Part shown: positions 16,678-26,496 of the stretch, one piece after another
How the letters are laid out: each line of letters opens with the position of its first letter
How positions within the stretch are numbered: the first letter of the stretch is position 1
From: Pedobacter kyungheensis
GTDB taxonomy: Bacteria > Bacteroidota > Bacteroidia > Sphingobacteriales > Sphingobacteriaceae
Direction: 5' to 3'
Length of the DNA: 64,000 nucleotides
Assembly: GCF_000812965.1 (NCBI RefSeq)
Contig: NZ_JSYN01000005.1
Location: 186,001-250,000, forward strand
Translations under genes and position numbers: made by a program
The notes under the pieces: generated by a model
Told to the model about the DNA's origin: nothing
What the model saw: only the letters and a program-made list of their open reading frames with translations
The model's database searches: none

Positions 16678-17958
16678 TTATTTCGGCTGTAAATCAATCA
16701 AGGTTTCGTACAAATGAATGTGTTCGGCGGCAATTACCTCTTCAGAAAAATCGGTGAGGATACTTAACCGGGCCGCTTTTTGAATCTCATCTTTATTGGG
16801 GCGATGGTAAAGCCATTCGATACCATTGGCCAGATCTTCGGCATTCTGGTATTCGGCCAGGTACCCGTTTTGCATGTGTTTTACCATATCGGGTATGCCA
16901 CCGGTAGTAAAGGCCACCACAGGCGTAGCGCAGGCCAGGCTTTCCATTACCGTATTGGGTAAATTATCTTCCAGCGAAGGGGTAATAAAAGCATCGGCTG
17001 CCGAATAGCATTTAGCCAAATGGTCATCTTTATTAATGGTGCCCAAAAAAGTGGTTTTGAACGGGAATTCTGGCATTTCTGCATTTTCTTTATTACCAAA
17101 AATCACAATCTCGATATTCTCTTTTTGAATTCCCTGCCGGCGTGCTAAAATTTCTAAAGCCTCGATTAAATAGGGGGTTCCTTTATGCTTATCGTTTTTA
17201 GAAGGCATAAATCCACTCATTAGCACAAATTTATCTGGATTGATCTTTAGTATTTTCTTCGCTTCGGCCTTTACATAAGGCTTAAAAATTTTGGTTTCGA
17301 TGGTATTCGGAATCACCGTGGTTTTTCGGGTGCCCAGCAAACTGCTGAATTTTACCGATGCGGCCATCCAGTTACTGGGTGCAACAATATGGAAATTTAA
17401 TTCGGTATAGGCTTTTTGTTTGCGCTTCCATGTTTTGTGCGAAATGTCGTGCTTGCCGCTGATTTTCAAAATCGGGCAGTTACCACATTGCTGGTGAAAA
17501 TGTTCGCAGCCATAACGCACATGGCAGCCACCCGTAAAAGCATTGCTATCATGAAAGGTCCATACAATAGGTTTTTCCAGTTCATCCAGCTGCGCCAAAA
17601 ATTTGGGGTTCAGAAAACCGTGATTTACCCAATGTAAATGGATAATATCGGCATTTTTAACATCGGGATGGTTGATTACTGACCGGCCGAACCATTGCAG
17701 GCTGAAGGGCGTTTTAACCGATTTGCTCAGCCACTTGGCAAAATATCTTTCTGATAAGATATTGTAAACGGCCCTTGCTTTCTGGAAAGGAGATTTGCTA
17801 AAGGTATCTATTTTGGGGTTTTGCCCAAATTTATAGTAAACCAATACTTTTGAATCTATTCCACTGGCTTTTAAAGCATCGCTCAGGCGCAAACAGGCCC
17901 GGCCTGCCCCGCCATTTCCGTCATAGGTATTTAAGTGTACTACTTTCAAATCAATCAA
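16678..17958 (-). CDS. family 4 glycosyltransferase
   Basis: A GT-B enzyme of about 426 residues. VVHLNTYDGNGGAGRACLRL is the N-terminal glycine-rich loop typical of this group, and PSLEDNLPNTVMESLACATPVVAF is the nucleotide-sugar binding region with the acidic pair. No ATG is available in frame before the conserved start: the frame has TTG at 17958 and another TTG at 17949, which would give MKVVHLNTYDG and fits relatives better. Start is therefore uncertain by three residues. Probably transfers a hexose onto a surface glycan. Divergent from the S41 protease gene. Confidence 0.88.
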   Translation of the reverse strand: MIDLKVVHLNTYDGNGGAGRACLRLSDALKASGIDSKVLVYYKFGQNPKIDTFSKSPFQKARAVYNILSERYFAKWLSKSVKTPFSLQWFGRSVINHPDVKNADIIHLHWVNHGFLNPKFLAQLDELEKPIVWTFHDSNAFTGGCHVRYGCEHFHQQCGNCPILKISGKHDISHKTWKRKQKAYTELNFHIVAPSNWMAASVKFSSLLGTRKTTVIPNTIETKIFKPYVKAEAKKILKINPDKFVLMSGFMPSKNDKHKGTPYLIEALEILARRQGIQKENIEIVIFGNKENAEMPEFPFKTTFLGTINKDDHLAKCYSAADAFITPSLEDNLPNTVMESLACATPVVAFTTGGIPDMVKHMQNGYLAEYQNAEDLANGIEWLYHRPNKDEIQKAARLSILTDFSEEVIAAEHIHLYETLIDLQPK

Positions 17959-18086
17959 AAATACATTTTATTGTTTACGATTATAAAAACTGTTGCGTAA
18001 TTTCATCCATATATTTTATCGTTCTTAAGGTTAAGCTGTTTTTTATTAGAAAAGAGTTGCCTTTACGGAGCCAAACTAACTTAATC

Positions 18087-21000
18087 ATGATCAAATCCCT
18101 AGTAAAATCACTTGCGGCCCTGGCATTTTTATGGCCGGCGTATTCATTTGGACAAAACCAAACTTATTTTGCCGCATATCCTGCTTTAACGCCCGATGCG
18201 CAGACAATAGTATTCAGCTACGATGGCGATATTTGGAAAGTACCTGTAAAAGGCGGTGTGGCATCGCGTATTACAGCGATGCAAGGCGAAGAAGTTAACC
18301 CGAAAATTTCTCCCGACGGAAAGTGGCTCGCTTTTTCGTCTAACCAGTTTGGCAATTACGATGTTTATGTGATGCCGCTTGCAGGTGGCGATATTAAACA
18401 ACTCACCTTTAATGATGCTGCTGATGAGGTTGACAACTGGAGCTGGGATTCGAAAACGATCTATTTTACCTCGGGCCGTTACAATTCTTTTTCGAGTTAT
18501 AAAGTAAATGTAAACGGGGGGACAGCAGTGCGTTTATTCAATAATTATTTTAACACTACACACCACATTGCCGAATCGCCAACAGGCGAGTTGTTTTTTA
18601 ACGATACCTGGGAAAGTATGCGTTTTGCCAACCGCAAACATTACAAAGGTGCTTATAATCCCGATATCCAATCGTATAACCCGAAAACGAAAAGCTATAA
18701 ACGCTATACCGATTATATTGGAAAAGATTTCTGGACCAGTGTAGATCAGAAAGGAAATGTGTTTTTTGTCTCAGACGAAGGGAACGACGAGTACAATCTC
18801 TATACTTTTATTGGAGGCAAAAAAACAGGACTCACCAATTTCGATACTTCTATTAAACGCCCATTTGTTGCTGCAAACGGAACTACCGTAGTGTTCGAAA
18901 AAGATTATCAGTTATATACTTACGATGTTGCAACCAAAAAAACGGAAAAAGTGAACATCAGCACTTCGCGCAATCAGGTGTTGAGCAAAGAACAGGAATA
19001 TGATGTGCGGGGCAATATTTCTGCATTTGATGTTTCAACTGACGGCAAAAAAATGGCTTTCATTTCGCGTGGTGAAGTTTTTGTAAGTGATGCCGATGGA
19101 AAATTTATCCGCAAAATTACCAACAGTGGCGAACGTGCTATGGAATGTAAATGGCTGGCTGATAACAAAACAATATTATTTAGTCAAACCGCTAACGGCT
19201 TCCAAAACTGGTTTACCATTACCGGAGATGGTAAAGGAACGGTAAAGCAGTTAACCAAAGATAAAGCAAATAACCGCGATATTACCCTGAATAAAACCAA
19301 AACCATGGCGGTTTATTTAAGCGGCAGAAATGAACTGAAGCTGATGGACCTTAAAAATTTCGATAGCAAAACGCTGGTAACTGATGAGTTTTGGGCTTTG
19401 CAAAGCGCAGCCCCAAGTTTTTCGCCAAATGATGAGTATGTGCTATTTACCGTTTACCGCAATTTTGAACAGGATATTATGGTGCATAATATCAAAGGAA
19501 ATAAAACCATTAATTTAACCAATACAGGGGTTACAGAAACTGGCCCGGCATGGTCGCCAGATGGCAAATACATTTTCTTTACCAGTGCACGTACCAAACC
19601 ATCGTATCCAACAGGGATGTCTAATGCCCATATTTACCGCATGGCCCTCGATAATTATGGCGAGCCTTTCCGATCTGATAAATTTGATGATTTGTTTAAA
19701 GAAACGAAGCCTGCAACCCCAGCAGTTAAACCCGAGCCTTCAACTAATAAAAATGATAAAAAGGCAAAAGCAGATACCACTAAAAAGAAAGCTGAGGTTA
19801 AGTCTGCAAATGTAATTACCATTAATACACAGGATATTATGGATAGGGTAGAGCTGGTTGGACCTGCTTTTGGAGGCCAGTTTGGAACTGATGCCTATGC
19901 CAAAGGAGATAAGACTTACGTGTTCTATTCTTCTAACCACGAAGGAGGCGCACCTGGCTTGTACAGAACCACTATCGAACCTTTTGAAGCCAATAAAACC
20001 GAAAAGGTAGCCGATGGTGGCGATTATTCCCTGATCCAGGCCGGCGATAAGTTTTTTGTGTTAACCCGCGGCGTAATTAACAAGTATACTTTAGAGTCGA
20101 ACAAATTGGATCGGGTAGACCATGGTTATAAATTTACCCGGAATTTAAATGCCGAGTTTAACCAGATGTTTTACGAAACCTGGGTAGGCCTTGACGAAAA
20201 TTTTTATGATGAAAAATTTCATGGTGTAGATTGGGATAAAATGAAAACCCGCTATGCTGCTTATTTGCCTTACGTGAATAACCGTAGCGATTTGCGTATC
20301 CTGTTAAACGATATGCTGGGTGAGCTTAACTCTTCGCACATGGGCTTTAACAGTTTGGGAGCAGAAGAACGTAAGAATTTAACCTACGTAACCAACGAAA
20401 CCGGAATTATTTTCGACGATGAAAACCCGTTAAAAGTTGAGCGTATTGTAGCCAAAAGTAATGCCGCTTATACCGGTACAAATATTTTAGCCGGCGATAT
20501 TTTAACAGAAGTGAACGGGGTAAAGATAGATGAAAAAATAGACCGCGATTATTATTTCAGTAAACCTTCTTTAGACCGCGAGATGACGCTGACCTTTAAC
20601 CGTAACGGCAAACAGGTATTCGTTAATGTGCATCCTGAAAGTTCTGGTGCTTTAAGAAATAACCTGTATGATGAATGGATTACCCAAAACCACAAAAATG
20701 TAGATAAATGGGGTAATAACCGCATCGCTTATTCCTATATGAAAAATATGGGCACCGGTGAACTTGAAACTTTCCTGTTGGATATGGTAGCCCAGGAAGA
20801 AAACAAGGAAGCCATTATTTTAGACCTTCGTTACAATACCGGAGGTAACGTACACGATGACGTATTGAAATTCCTTTCTCAGCGTCCTTACCTGCAATGG
20901 AAATACCGGGGCGGTAAATTGGCGCCACAAAGTAACTTTGGCCCGGCTGTAAAACCAATTGTGCTGTTAATTAACGAACAATCGTTAAGCGATGCTGAAA

Positions 21001-21272
21001 TGACTGCGGCTGGCTTTAAACAGTTAAAGCTGGGCAAAATAATCGGTACCGAAACCTACCGCTGGATTATCTTTACCTCGGCCAAAGGTTTGGTAGATGG
21101 CTCTTCTTACCGTTTGCCATCATGGGGCTGTTATACCATGGATGGTAAGAACATCGAAAAAGAAGGTGTTAAGCCTGATATTTTTGTGAAAAATACTTTC
21201 GAAGATCGCCTGGCAGATAAAGATCCGCAACTGGAAAAAGCTGTTGCCGAGATTTTGAAAGAATTGAAGTAG
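18087..21272 (+). CDS. tricorn-like S41 family peptidase, secreted
   Basis: I place the start at ATG 18087 (1061 residues), where MIKSLVKSLAALAFLWPAYSFGQ is a signal peptide; the open frame upstream to 17850 overlaps the divergent glycosyltransferase and is not used. Beta-propeller repeats (SPDGKWLAFSS, SWDSKTIYFTS, SPDGKYIFFTS) fill the first half. A lysine/threonine-rich linker follows near residue 570. Then come the S41 core domain (FYETWVGLDENFYDEKFHG), a PDZ-like domain and the catalytic domain with ILDLRYNTGGN and NEQSLSDAEM, where the serine is the nucleophile as in archaeal tricorn. It likely degrades peptides in the periplasm. Confidence 0.92.
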   Translation: MIKSLVKSLAALAFLWPAYSFGQNQTYFAAYPALTPDAQTIVFSYDGDIWKVPVKGGVASRITAMQGEEVNPKISPDGKWLAFSSNQFGNYDVYVMPLAGGDIKQLTFNDAADEVDNWSWDSKTIYFTSGRYNSFSSYKVNVNGGTAVRLFNNYFNTTHHIAESPTGELFFNDTWESMRFANRKHYKGAYNPDIQSYNPKTKSYKRYTDYIGKDFWTSVDQKGNVFFVSDEGNDEYNLYTFIGGKKTGLTNFDTSIKRPFVAANGTTVVFEKDYQLYTYDVATKKTEKVNISTSRNQVLSKEQEYDVRGNISAFDVSTDGKKMAFISRGEVFVSDADGKFIRKITNSGERAMECKWLADNKTILFSQTANGFQNWFTITGDGKGTVKQLTKDKANNRDITLNKTKTMAVYLSGRNELKLMDLKNFDSKTLVTDEFWALQSAAPSFSPNDEYVLFTVYRNFEQDIMVHNIKGNKTINLTNTGVTETGPAWSPDGKYIFFTSARTKPSYPTGMSNAHIYRMALDNYGEPFRSDKFDDLFKETKPATPAVKPEPSTNKNDKKAKADTTKKKAEVKSANVITINTQDIMDRVELVGPAFGGQFGTDAYAKGDKTYVFYSSNHEGGAPGLYRTTIEPFEANKTEKVADGGDYSLIQAGDKFFVLTRGVINKYTLESNKLDRVDHGYKFTRNLNAEFNQMFYETWVGLDENFYDEKFHGVDWDKMKTRYAAYLPYVNNRSDLRILLNDMLGELNSSHMGFNSLGAEERKNLTYVTNETGIIFDDENPLKVERIVAKSNAAYTGTNILAGDILTEVNGVKIDEKIDRDYYFSKPSLDREMTLTFNRNGKQVFVNVHPESSGALRNNLYDEWITQNHKNVDKWGNNRIAYSYMKNMGTGELETFLLDMVAQEENKEAIILDLRYNTGGNVHDDVLKFLSQRPYLQWKYRGGKLAPQSNFGPAVKPIVLLINEQSLSDAEMTAAGFKQLKLGKIIGTETYRWIIFTSAKGLVDGSSYRLPSWGCYTMDGKNIEKEGVKPDIFVKNTFEDRLADKDPQLEKAVAEILKELK

Positions 21273-21378
21273 GGTTTATCGGTTATGGTGCAGAGATTTT
21301 GTTTTATTGTTGGATGGTTATATTGTAGTATATCCAGCAATAAAACAATGTTGCAATAGCGCTCTTTCACAGTTTAAA

Positions 21379-21429
21379 CAGTTAACCAATTTAAACAATT
21401 AACCATTTTAGGCAGTTAACCAAATTTTT
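21379..21429 (+). repeat. three 17-bp near-identical tandem units
   Basis: CAGTTAACCAATTT, CAATTAACCATTTT and CAGTTAACCAAATT begin at 21379, 21396 and 21413, exactly 17 bp apart, ending 30 bp before the methyltransferase start. They could be repeated operator sites or simple-sequence drift of an AT-rich spacer. Confidence 0.55.
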
Positions 21430-21459
21430 CCGTTTCTTTGGAACTGGAATTTTTAAAAT

Positions 21460-22209
21460 ATGGCAAATTTATTAACCGACAGGGCTTTTTGGGTAAATTA
21501 TTGGGAAAGTAAAAAAGGACTCGCGGTTCGGCTACCATCTAACTATCTGTTTCATCGCCAGCTGGCTGATGTGATTCAGCAAAATCAGGTTAAAACAGCG
21601 ATTGAGCTTGGTGGTTTCCCGGGATATTATGCCGTATTTTTAAAAAAGTACTTCAAGCTGGATGTTACCTTGCTTGATTATTTTGTGCACCCGCCTGTAG
21701 TAAAGGAGCTTTTAGAAAAAAATGATCTGACCGAACAAGATATCCATATTATTGAAACCGATTTATTTAACTACACGCCTGAAAAACAGTACGATTTGGT
21801 ACTGAGCTGTGGTTTAATTGAACATTTTAACGATACCGCCGACATCATTAACCGACACATTGCTTTTGTAAAACCCGGGGGTACTTTGTTTATCACTTTA
21901 CCCAATTTTAAAGCGGTAAATGGTTGGTTTCAAAAGAATTTCGATAAAGAAAACTACGATAAACACAATATCGATAGCATGAATCCGGCACTACTTCGTA
22001 AAATTTGCGAAGATGCAGGTTTAAAAAATGTAAAATCGGGTTACTTTGGCCGTTTTAGTGTTTGGCTTGAAAACGAAGACCAGAAATCAGCCAGTGTACG
22101 TGTTTTCAAAAAAGCGGTATGGCTTGCCGGAAAAATATTTACCAAGATTATTCCATTCGAGAGCAAAAATCTATCGCCATATATTATATTAGAGGCGAAA
22201 AAAAATTAG
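21460..22209 (+). CDS. SAM-dependent methyltransferase (class I)
   Basis: A 249-residue protein. AIELGGFPGYYAVFLKKY is motif I, with ELGG in place of the commoner DxGxG. YDLVLSCGLIEHFND is motif II/III and FVKPGGTLFITLPNF is the following strand. This is the UbiE/Coq3-like Methyltransf_11/23 pattern. Substrate unknown. It ends six bases before a rhomboid protease gene, so the two form an operon. Three 17-bp repeats lie upstream. Confidence 0.85.
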   Translation: MANLLTDRAFWVNYWESKKGLAVRLPSNYLFHRQLADVIQQNQVKTAIELGGFPGYYAVFLKKYFKLDVTLLDYFVHPPVVKELLEKNDLTEQDIHIIETDLFNYTPEKQYDLVLSCGLIEHFNDTADIINRHIAFVKPGGTLFITLPNFKAVNGWFQKNFDKENYDKHNIDSMNPALLRKICEDAGLKNVKSGYFGRFSVWLENEDQKSASVRVFKKAVWLAGKIFTKIIPFESKNLSPYIILEAKKN

Positions 22210-22215
22210 CGCGCT

Positions 22216-23739
22216 ATGGCAATCAGTTGGGGTTACTCGCCAAAAATTGAAAAATATATCCCTTTAGCCGATTTTCCGGCAGATAAATATTTAATTATTG
22301 CCCGCAAGGTAATTGAAAACCTGGGCTGGAAATTAAGTCATATTTCCAAAACCGGTATTATCGCCTATACTCCAATCTCTTTTCAATCCTATACCGAAGA
22401 GATTTCGATCCGTATTCATGGCAATTTTGCTGTAGTAAAAAGCGAATGCGTGGGCATTCAAATGCTTTTTAACGATTACGGGAAGAATGACCTCAATCTG
22501 GAGAAGTTTTTTAACGAATTCGAGTACGTTCAATTTCACCTGCAGGATATCTGGGAGGATAGCCTGACTGCATTTCATGCCTTAATTGCTACACAGGACG
22601 ATACTTACTTCGAGAAAGCTCCGCTTACGGCAAAGGATAAGATTAAAAATATTCTCTATCTTTTTCTACCTCAAAAAGGCTATCTGGTTACCCCGATTCT
22701 CATTATTTTAAATATAATCTATTACGGAATAACCCTTTTATTTATCACCCTAATATTTAGGCTCAGGAGTGAAGATGCGATCATTACCGCAGTAATTACA
22801 AATGGCTACCTAAATCTGGGGGCAAACAGCCGGGAATTGGTTTTAGAAGGCCAGCTCTGGCATTTATTTACGCATCAGTTTATTCACTTAAACATTTCGC
22901 ATGTATTTTTTAACCTCTATGCACTTGTTTATATAGGCCTTATGGTTGAAAATAAATTGGGCTCGGTTAAATTTTTGTTTACTTACCTCTTGAGTGGTAT
23001 TTGTGGCGGTTTGGTCAGCATCATTTTCCATAAATTTGGTTTTATGGCTGGTGCATCGGGTGCTATTATGGGTATTTTCGGTGCTTTTATGGCCTTAATT
23101 GTAAGCAAGGCATTCGAAAAGAACGCAAGTCGTGCACTTTTAATCAGCACGGTTGTAGTAACAGCTATTATGCTCTTAAATGGTATAAGTGGTAATGTGG
23201 ATAACAGCGCACATATTGGCGGATTGGTTTCGGGCTTTATAATTTGTTATTTGCTTTTTAACGAAAAGTTAGGGAGCTGGAAAATAACTTCTGGCTTACA
23301 GTATGGGTTATCAAGTATGATTGTTGTGGTGTTTGCTGCTGTGGTTTTAACACTAACACCAAATTATCAGAACAGGAAGTTTTACAAGCTCCAATTTACT
23401 TTTGATCAAAATATCTCCGATTTTAATAAGGTTTATTCAATTCCGCGCGATCTTTCGAAAGCTGAAAAGGTAAAGATGATTGAGCAATATGGCATACAGG
23501 TATGGCGTAAAAATAAGCAGATTGTTGCCGAAATGAAGAAGCTCAGACTGGAAAAAAAGGAAAACTACAGAAGGGATTTTGATGGTAAGATTACCAATCT
23601 GGCCATCAAAATCTCTGAGCTTTTATATCGCGAATATCTCGAAGAAACCTCCAGATACCGCGATGAAATTGAACAGCTTACCGATGAGGTGAATGTCATT
23701 CGCGGTGAAGCCAGCACAAGCGAATTTAACCGCGATTAA
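22216..23739 (+). CDS. rhomboid family intramembrane serine protease with extra N- and C-terminal domains
   Basis: A 507-residue protein. The rhomboid core lies at about residues 160-370: LWHLFTHQFIHLNISHVFFN (His229 and Asn233 of HxxxN), GASGAIMG with nucleophile Ser281, and AHIGGLVSGF with catalytic His333. Before it is a soluble domain of about 150 residues (ISIRIHGNFAVVKSECVG), and after it a charged, coiled-coil-like tail (residues about 400-507, rich in K and E). It cleaves membrane proteins within the bilayer. It overlaps the convergent fucosidase gene by four bases. Confidence 0.9.
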   Translation: MAISWGYSPKIEKYIPLADFPADKYLIIARKVIENLGWKLSHISKTGIIAYTPISFQSYTEEISIRIHGNFAVVKSECVGIQMLFNDYGKNDLNLEKFFNEFEYVQFHLQDIWEDSLTAFHALIATQDDTYFEKAPLTAKDKIKNILYLFLPQKGYLVTPILIILNIIYYGITLLFITLIFRLRSEDAIITAVITNGYLNLGANSRELVLEGQLWHLFTHQFIHLNISHVFFNLYALVYIGLMVENKLGSVKFLFTYLLSGICGGLVSIIFHKFGFMAGASGAIMGIFGAFMALIVSKAFEKNASRALLISTVVVTAIMLLNGISGNVDNSAHIGGLVSGFIICYLLFNEKLGSWKITSGLQYGLSSMIVVVFAAVVLTLTPNYQNRKFYKLQFTFDQNISDFNKVYSIPRDLSKAEKVKMIEQYGIQVWRKNKQIVAEMKKLRLEKKENYRRDFDGKITNLAIKISELLYREYLEETSRYRDEIEQLTDEVNVIRGEASTSEFNRD

Positions 23740-25187
23740 GCAGTTTTTTTGTAAAGTCCTATCTCGCTTAAAGTAATACAAACCGGCGATTTGGTGATGT
23801 TGATTTTTACTTTATTTGTGGTAACAGGAGTATCGAGTTTGATTAACCTTTTTGCGCCAATGCTGGTGCCATCGTATACCTTTTTCCAAATACCGTTTTC
23901 AAAAACCTCAATGGTATAGGCCTCAATTCTTTGCCCCAGCTGGATATATTCCTGCAGGCTAATAATGTCGAAAGTTTTTGAAACCGGTAAATTAAGCTCA
24001 ATTGTAGCTTCGTGAACCTGATCTTGTGTAGCCCAATAGGTTGTTTTATTGTTATCTAATAATGCTGCAGCGTTATATTTGGCCCCCCTGCTATTGCTCA
24101 GTTTTAGTTTGGCATTTTTAGCCAGGTTATTGGCAAAGGTGTGTTTAACCATATCGCCAAAAGTTTTTAACGAGGCAACATCATCTGCATGGAGCTGTCC
24201 GCGGGTATCAGGTGCTAAACCAAGGTCTAAACCTGCACCCCGGCCAACACTTTTTAAATACAAATCAAAAAGTGTTTCGGGGCTTTTAGGCTTCTCATTG
24301 GCATGAAAAAACCAGCCCTTTCTTAGTGGAACATCGCATTCTGCAGGCATCCAGAATTTGCCATTTCTAATGCCTTCGGGGCTTTGCGGATAATTGGCCT
24401 GCCCCGGAACTGCAACACTTTTTCCATCTGGTGCCATTGGGGTAAAAGTAGCCCAGCTTGTTTCTGCTGCGTGCCCGTCTTCGTTTCCTACCCAGCGAAT
24501 ATCTAAACCAATATCGCTGAATATGTTGGCCATAGGCTGCATTTTGCGGGTAATGGCCCAGGTATTCTTCCAGTCGTAATAAGTGGTATTATCGATCGAG
24601 CGCTTTTCCCTGGCTCCACCGTAATAACCATCGCCACCATTGGCACCATCATGCCAGCTCATAAAAAGTTCACCAAAATTACTGTACAGTTCTTTTAACT
24701 GTGCCTGGTAAATCGCCAGATATTTATCTGTACCATAAAGGGCATTGTTTCTATCCCATGGCGAACAGTATACGCCAAATTTTAAGCCATTTTTGCGCAC
24801 GGCCTGCTCCACTTCTTTAACCAGGTTTCCTTTGCCACCTCTGAACGGGCTCTTACTAATGTTATAATCGGTTGTTTTGGTTGGCCATAAGGCAAAACCA
24901 TCGTGGTGCTTGGTTACCAGTATAATGCCTTTTAAGCCGCCTGCTTTTGCCGCTTTGATAATCTGATCGGCATTAAAATCTGTCGGGTTAAATGTTTTAG
25001 GGTCGGCATCACCAAATCCCCATTCTTTATTTTCGAAGGTGGTTGGGGTAAAATGGATTAAGCCATACACTTCCGTTTCATGCCATGCGAGCTGACGTTT
25101 AGAAGGTAATGCACCATAGGGTTTGGGCGGGTTTTGGGCATACGTTGCTGCCGAAAGAAGTAAAAATAGAATCAATAAGGGTTTCAT
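23736..25187 (-). CDS. alpha-L-fucosidase (GH29), secreted
   Basis: The ATG complementary to 25185-25187 gives 483 residues beginning with the signal peptide MKPLLILFLLLSAATYAQ; the open frame upstream adds 21 unlikely residues. WHETEVYGLIHFTPTTFENKEWG and GIILVTKHHDGFALWPT are GH29 barrel signatures. FMSWHDGANGG contains the Asp expected as nucleophile. The C-terminal part (KTTYWATQDQVHEATIELNLP) looks like an F5/8-type carbohydrate-binding domain. It releases alpha-linked fucose from glycans in the periplasm or outside. There is no SusC/SusD-type locus alongside. Confidence 0.93.
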   Translation of the reverse strand: MKPLLILFLLLSAATYAQNPPKPYGALPSKRQLAWHETEVYGLIHFTPTTFENKEWGFGDADPKTFNPTDFNADQIIKAAKAGGLKGIILVTKHHDGFALWPTKTTDYNISKSPFRGGKGNLVKEVEQAVRKNGLKFGVYCSPWDRNNALYGTDKYLAIYQAQLKELYSNFGELFMSWHDGANGGDGYYGGAREKRSIDNTTYYDWKNTWAITRKMQPMANIFSDIGLDIRWVGNEDGHAAETSWATFTPMAPDGKSVAVPGQANYPQSPEGIRNGKFWMPAECDVPLRKGWFFHANEKPKSPETLFDLYLKSVGRGAGLDLGLAPDTRGQLHADDVASLKTFGDMVKHTFANNLAKNAKLKLSNSRGAKYNAAALLDNNKTTYWATQDQVHEATIELNLPVSKTFDIISLQEYIQLGQRIEAYTIEVFENGIWKKVYDGTSIGAKRLIKLDTPVTTNKVKINITKSPVCITLSEIGLYKKTA

Positions 25188-25331
25188 ATTGGTTTTGCTT
25201 AGGTTGACTAAAATACATAAAATAACCGTTGAGCCAGTAGAATTAACCAATATTTAACCTGTTGCTCACGTAATTAACAAATTATTTTTCCATCTTGATC
25301 GTTACATACGGGCCTCAAACATTTTAATTTC

Positions 25332-26027
25332 ATGATGCGTTTAGCTACTATGACTTCCATGCTCCAGATTCCTCCCGATGGAGGTACAGTATATACCGAA
25401 ACGAACCTTAGCCAGCTTTTTCCCGAGCCTTTTAATACCATAACCAGTGCTTTCTTTTTGGCCATTGCTTTTTATTGGCTTTTTAAATTGCGCGGAAATT
25501 TTAATCAGCATAAATTTTTAACTGGCGCATTGGTATTACTTTTTATTGGTGGTATTGGCGGAACTACGTACCATGGTTTAAGACGCTGGCCGGTTTTTAT
25601 TATGATGGATTGGATGCCAATTATGCTGCTTTGCCTTTCGGCTGGTGTTTACTTTCTTGCTAAACTAACCCGTTGGTACTTTGCGGTTTTAATCGTAGTG
25701 GTGTATGCCTTTTTTCAGTTTTATGTAAGGCAGCTTTTCAGTCAAGGCGATTTTCAGTTGTTTATTAACGTTAACTACGCTTTTATGGCTGCGCTGGTAC
25801 TATTTCCGGTATTTGGCTATCTGGTAAAAACCGACTGGAAAAACGGTAAGTGGGTTGGTTTTGCCCTGATTGCCTTCATATTCGCCCTAACTTTTCGCAT
25901 AGCAGATAAATGGGAGATCTTAACCATAGGTACCCATTTCTTGTGGCATACTTTCGGAGCTCTGGCTTCTTTCTGTATGCTCAACTATATTTATCTGGTG
26001 AACCTTAAAAAGACAAAACTTAATTAA
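25332..26027 (+). CDS. multi-pass membrane protein of the ceramidase/CREST superfamily
   Basis: A 231-residue protein with about seven hydrophobic helices. GGTTYHGLRRWPVFIMMDWMP (His81 and Asp93) and THFLWHTFGA near the end (two histidines) reproduce the conserved S/T-x-x-H, Asp and HxxxH metal-site pattern of the CREST group (alkaline ceramidases, PAQR receptors, Per1). It may hydrolyse an amide lipid; Sphingobacteriaceae make sphingolipids, which makes that plausible, but substrate is inferred. It is divergent from the fucosidase gene. Confidence 0.7.
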   Translation: MMRLATMTSMLQIPPDGGTVYTETNLSQLFPEPFNTITSAFFLAIAFYWLFKLRGNFNQHKFLTGALVLLFIGGIGGTTYHGLRRWPVFIMMDWMPIMLLCLSAGVYFLAKLTRWYFAVLIVVVYAFFQFYVRQLFSQGDFQLFINVNYAFMAALVLFPVFGYLVKTDWKNGKWVGFALIAFIFALTFRIADKWEILTIGTHFLWHTFGALASFCMLNYIYLVNLKKTKLN

Positions 26028-26084
26028 AAATTCATTCTTAATAGTTGTAGATGTTTTATATTAGATCAATAAATTATTTTTAAA

Positions 26085-26492
26085 ATGAAGAAATTATTGA
26101 TCCTATCAGCCCTGGTATTGGGTTTAAACTTAAGCTCGAATGCGCAAAGTATTTTAAATAAAGTTGGTACGGCTGCGGCGGCTGCAACTGGTTTTGATGC
26201 CAATAGCTTAACCTCAAGTATTTTAGGCAAGCTTACGCCTGCGTTGAGTTTAACTCCCGCGCAAAAACCGACCGTAACCACTATTGTTAAAGATTTTTTG
26301 GTACAGAAAGCTACAATTATGGCTACACAGAAAACCGATCCGGCTGCTTATACCAGCAAATTTGGTAAATTGTACGCAGGTTTGAAATCTAAATTGGGTA
26401 CAGCTTTAACCGTAGCTCAGTTAGCTAAATTTACATCATTAAAACCTGCTGCTCCAAGTGCAAGCAACGTTTTGTCACAGTTGTTCTTTTAA
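26085..26492 (+). CDS. small secreted protein, function unknown
   Basis: A 135-residue protein with a clear signal peptide (MKKLLILSALVLGLNLSSNAQ). The mature part is rich in Ala, Thr, Ser, Lys and Leu, with helical stretches such as VTTIVKDFLVQKATIMATQ and FGKLYAGLKSKLGTALTVAQLAKF. No cysteine is present. I do not recognise a named family. The gene ends at a strong shared terminator. Confidence 0.75.
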   Translation: MKKLLILSALVLGLNLSSNAQSILNKVGTAAAAATGFDANSLTSSILGKLTPALSLTPAQKPTVTTIVKDFLVQKATIMATQKTDPAAYTSKFGKLYAGLKSKLGTALTVAQLAKFTSLKPAAPSASNVLSQLFF

Positions 26493-26496
26493 AACA

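Noticed and set aside
17850..18086. Extended N-terminus of the S41 protease
   Set aside because: It overlaps the divergent glycosyltransferase gene and places a clear signal peptide in the middle of the chain.
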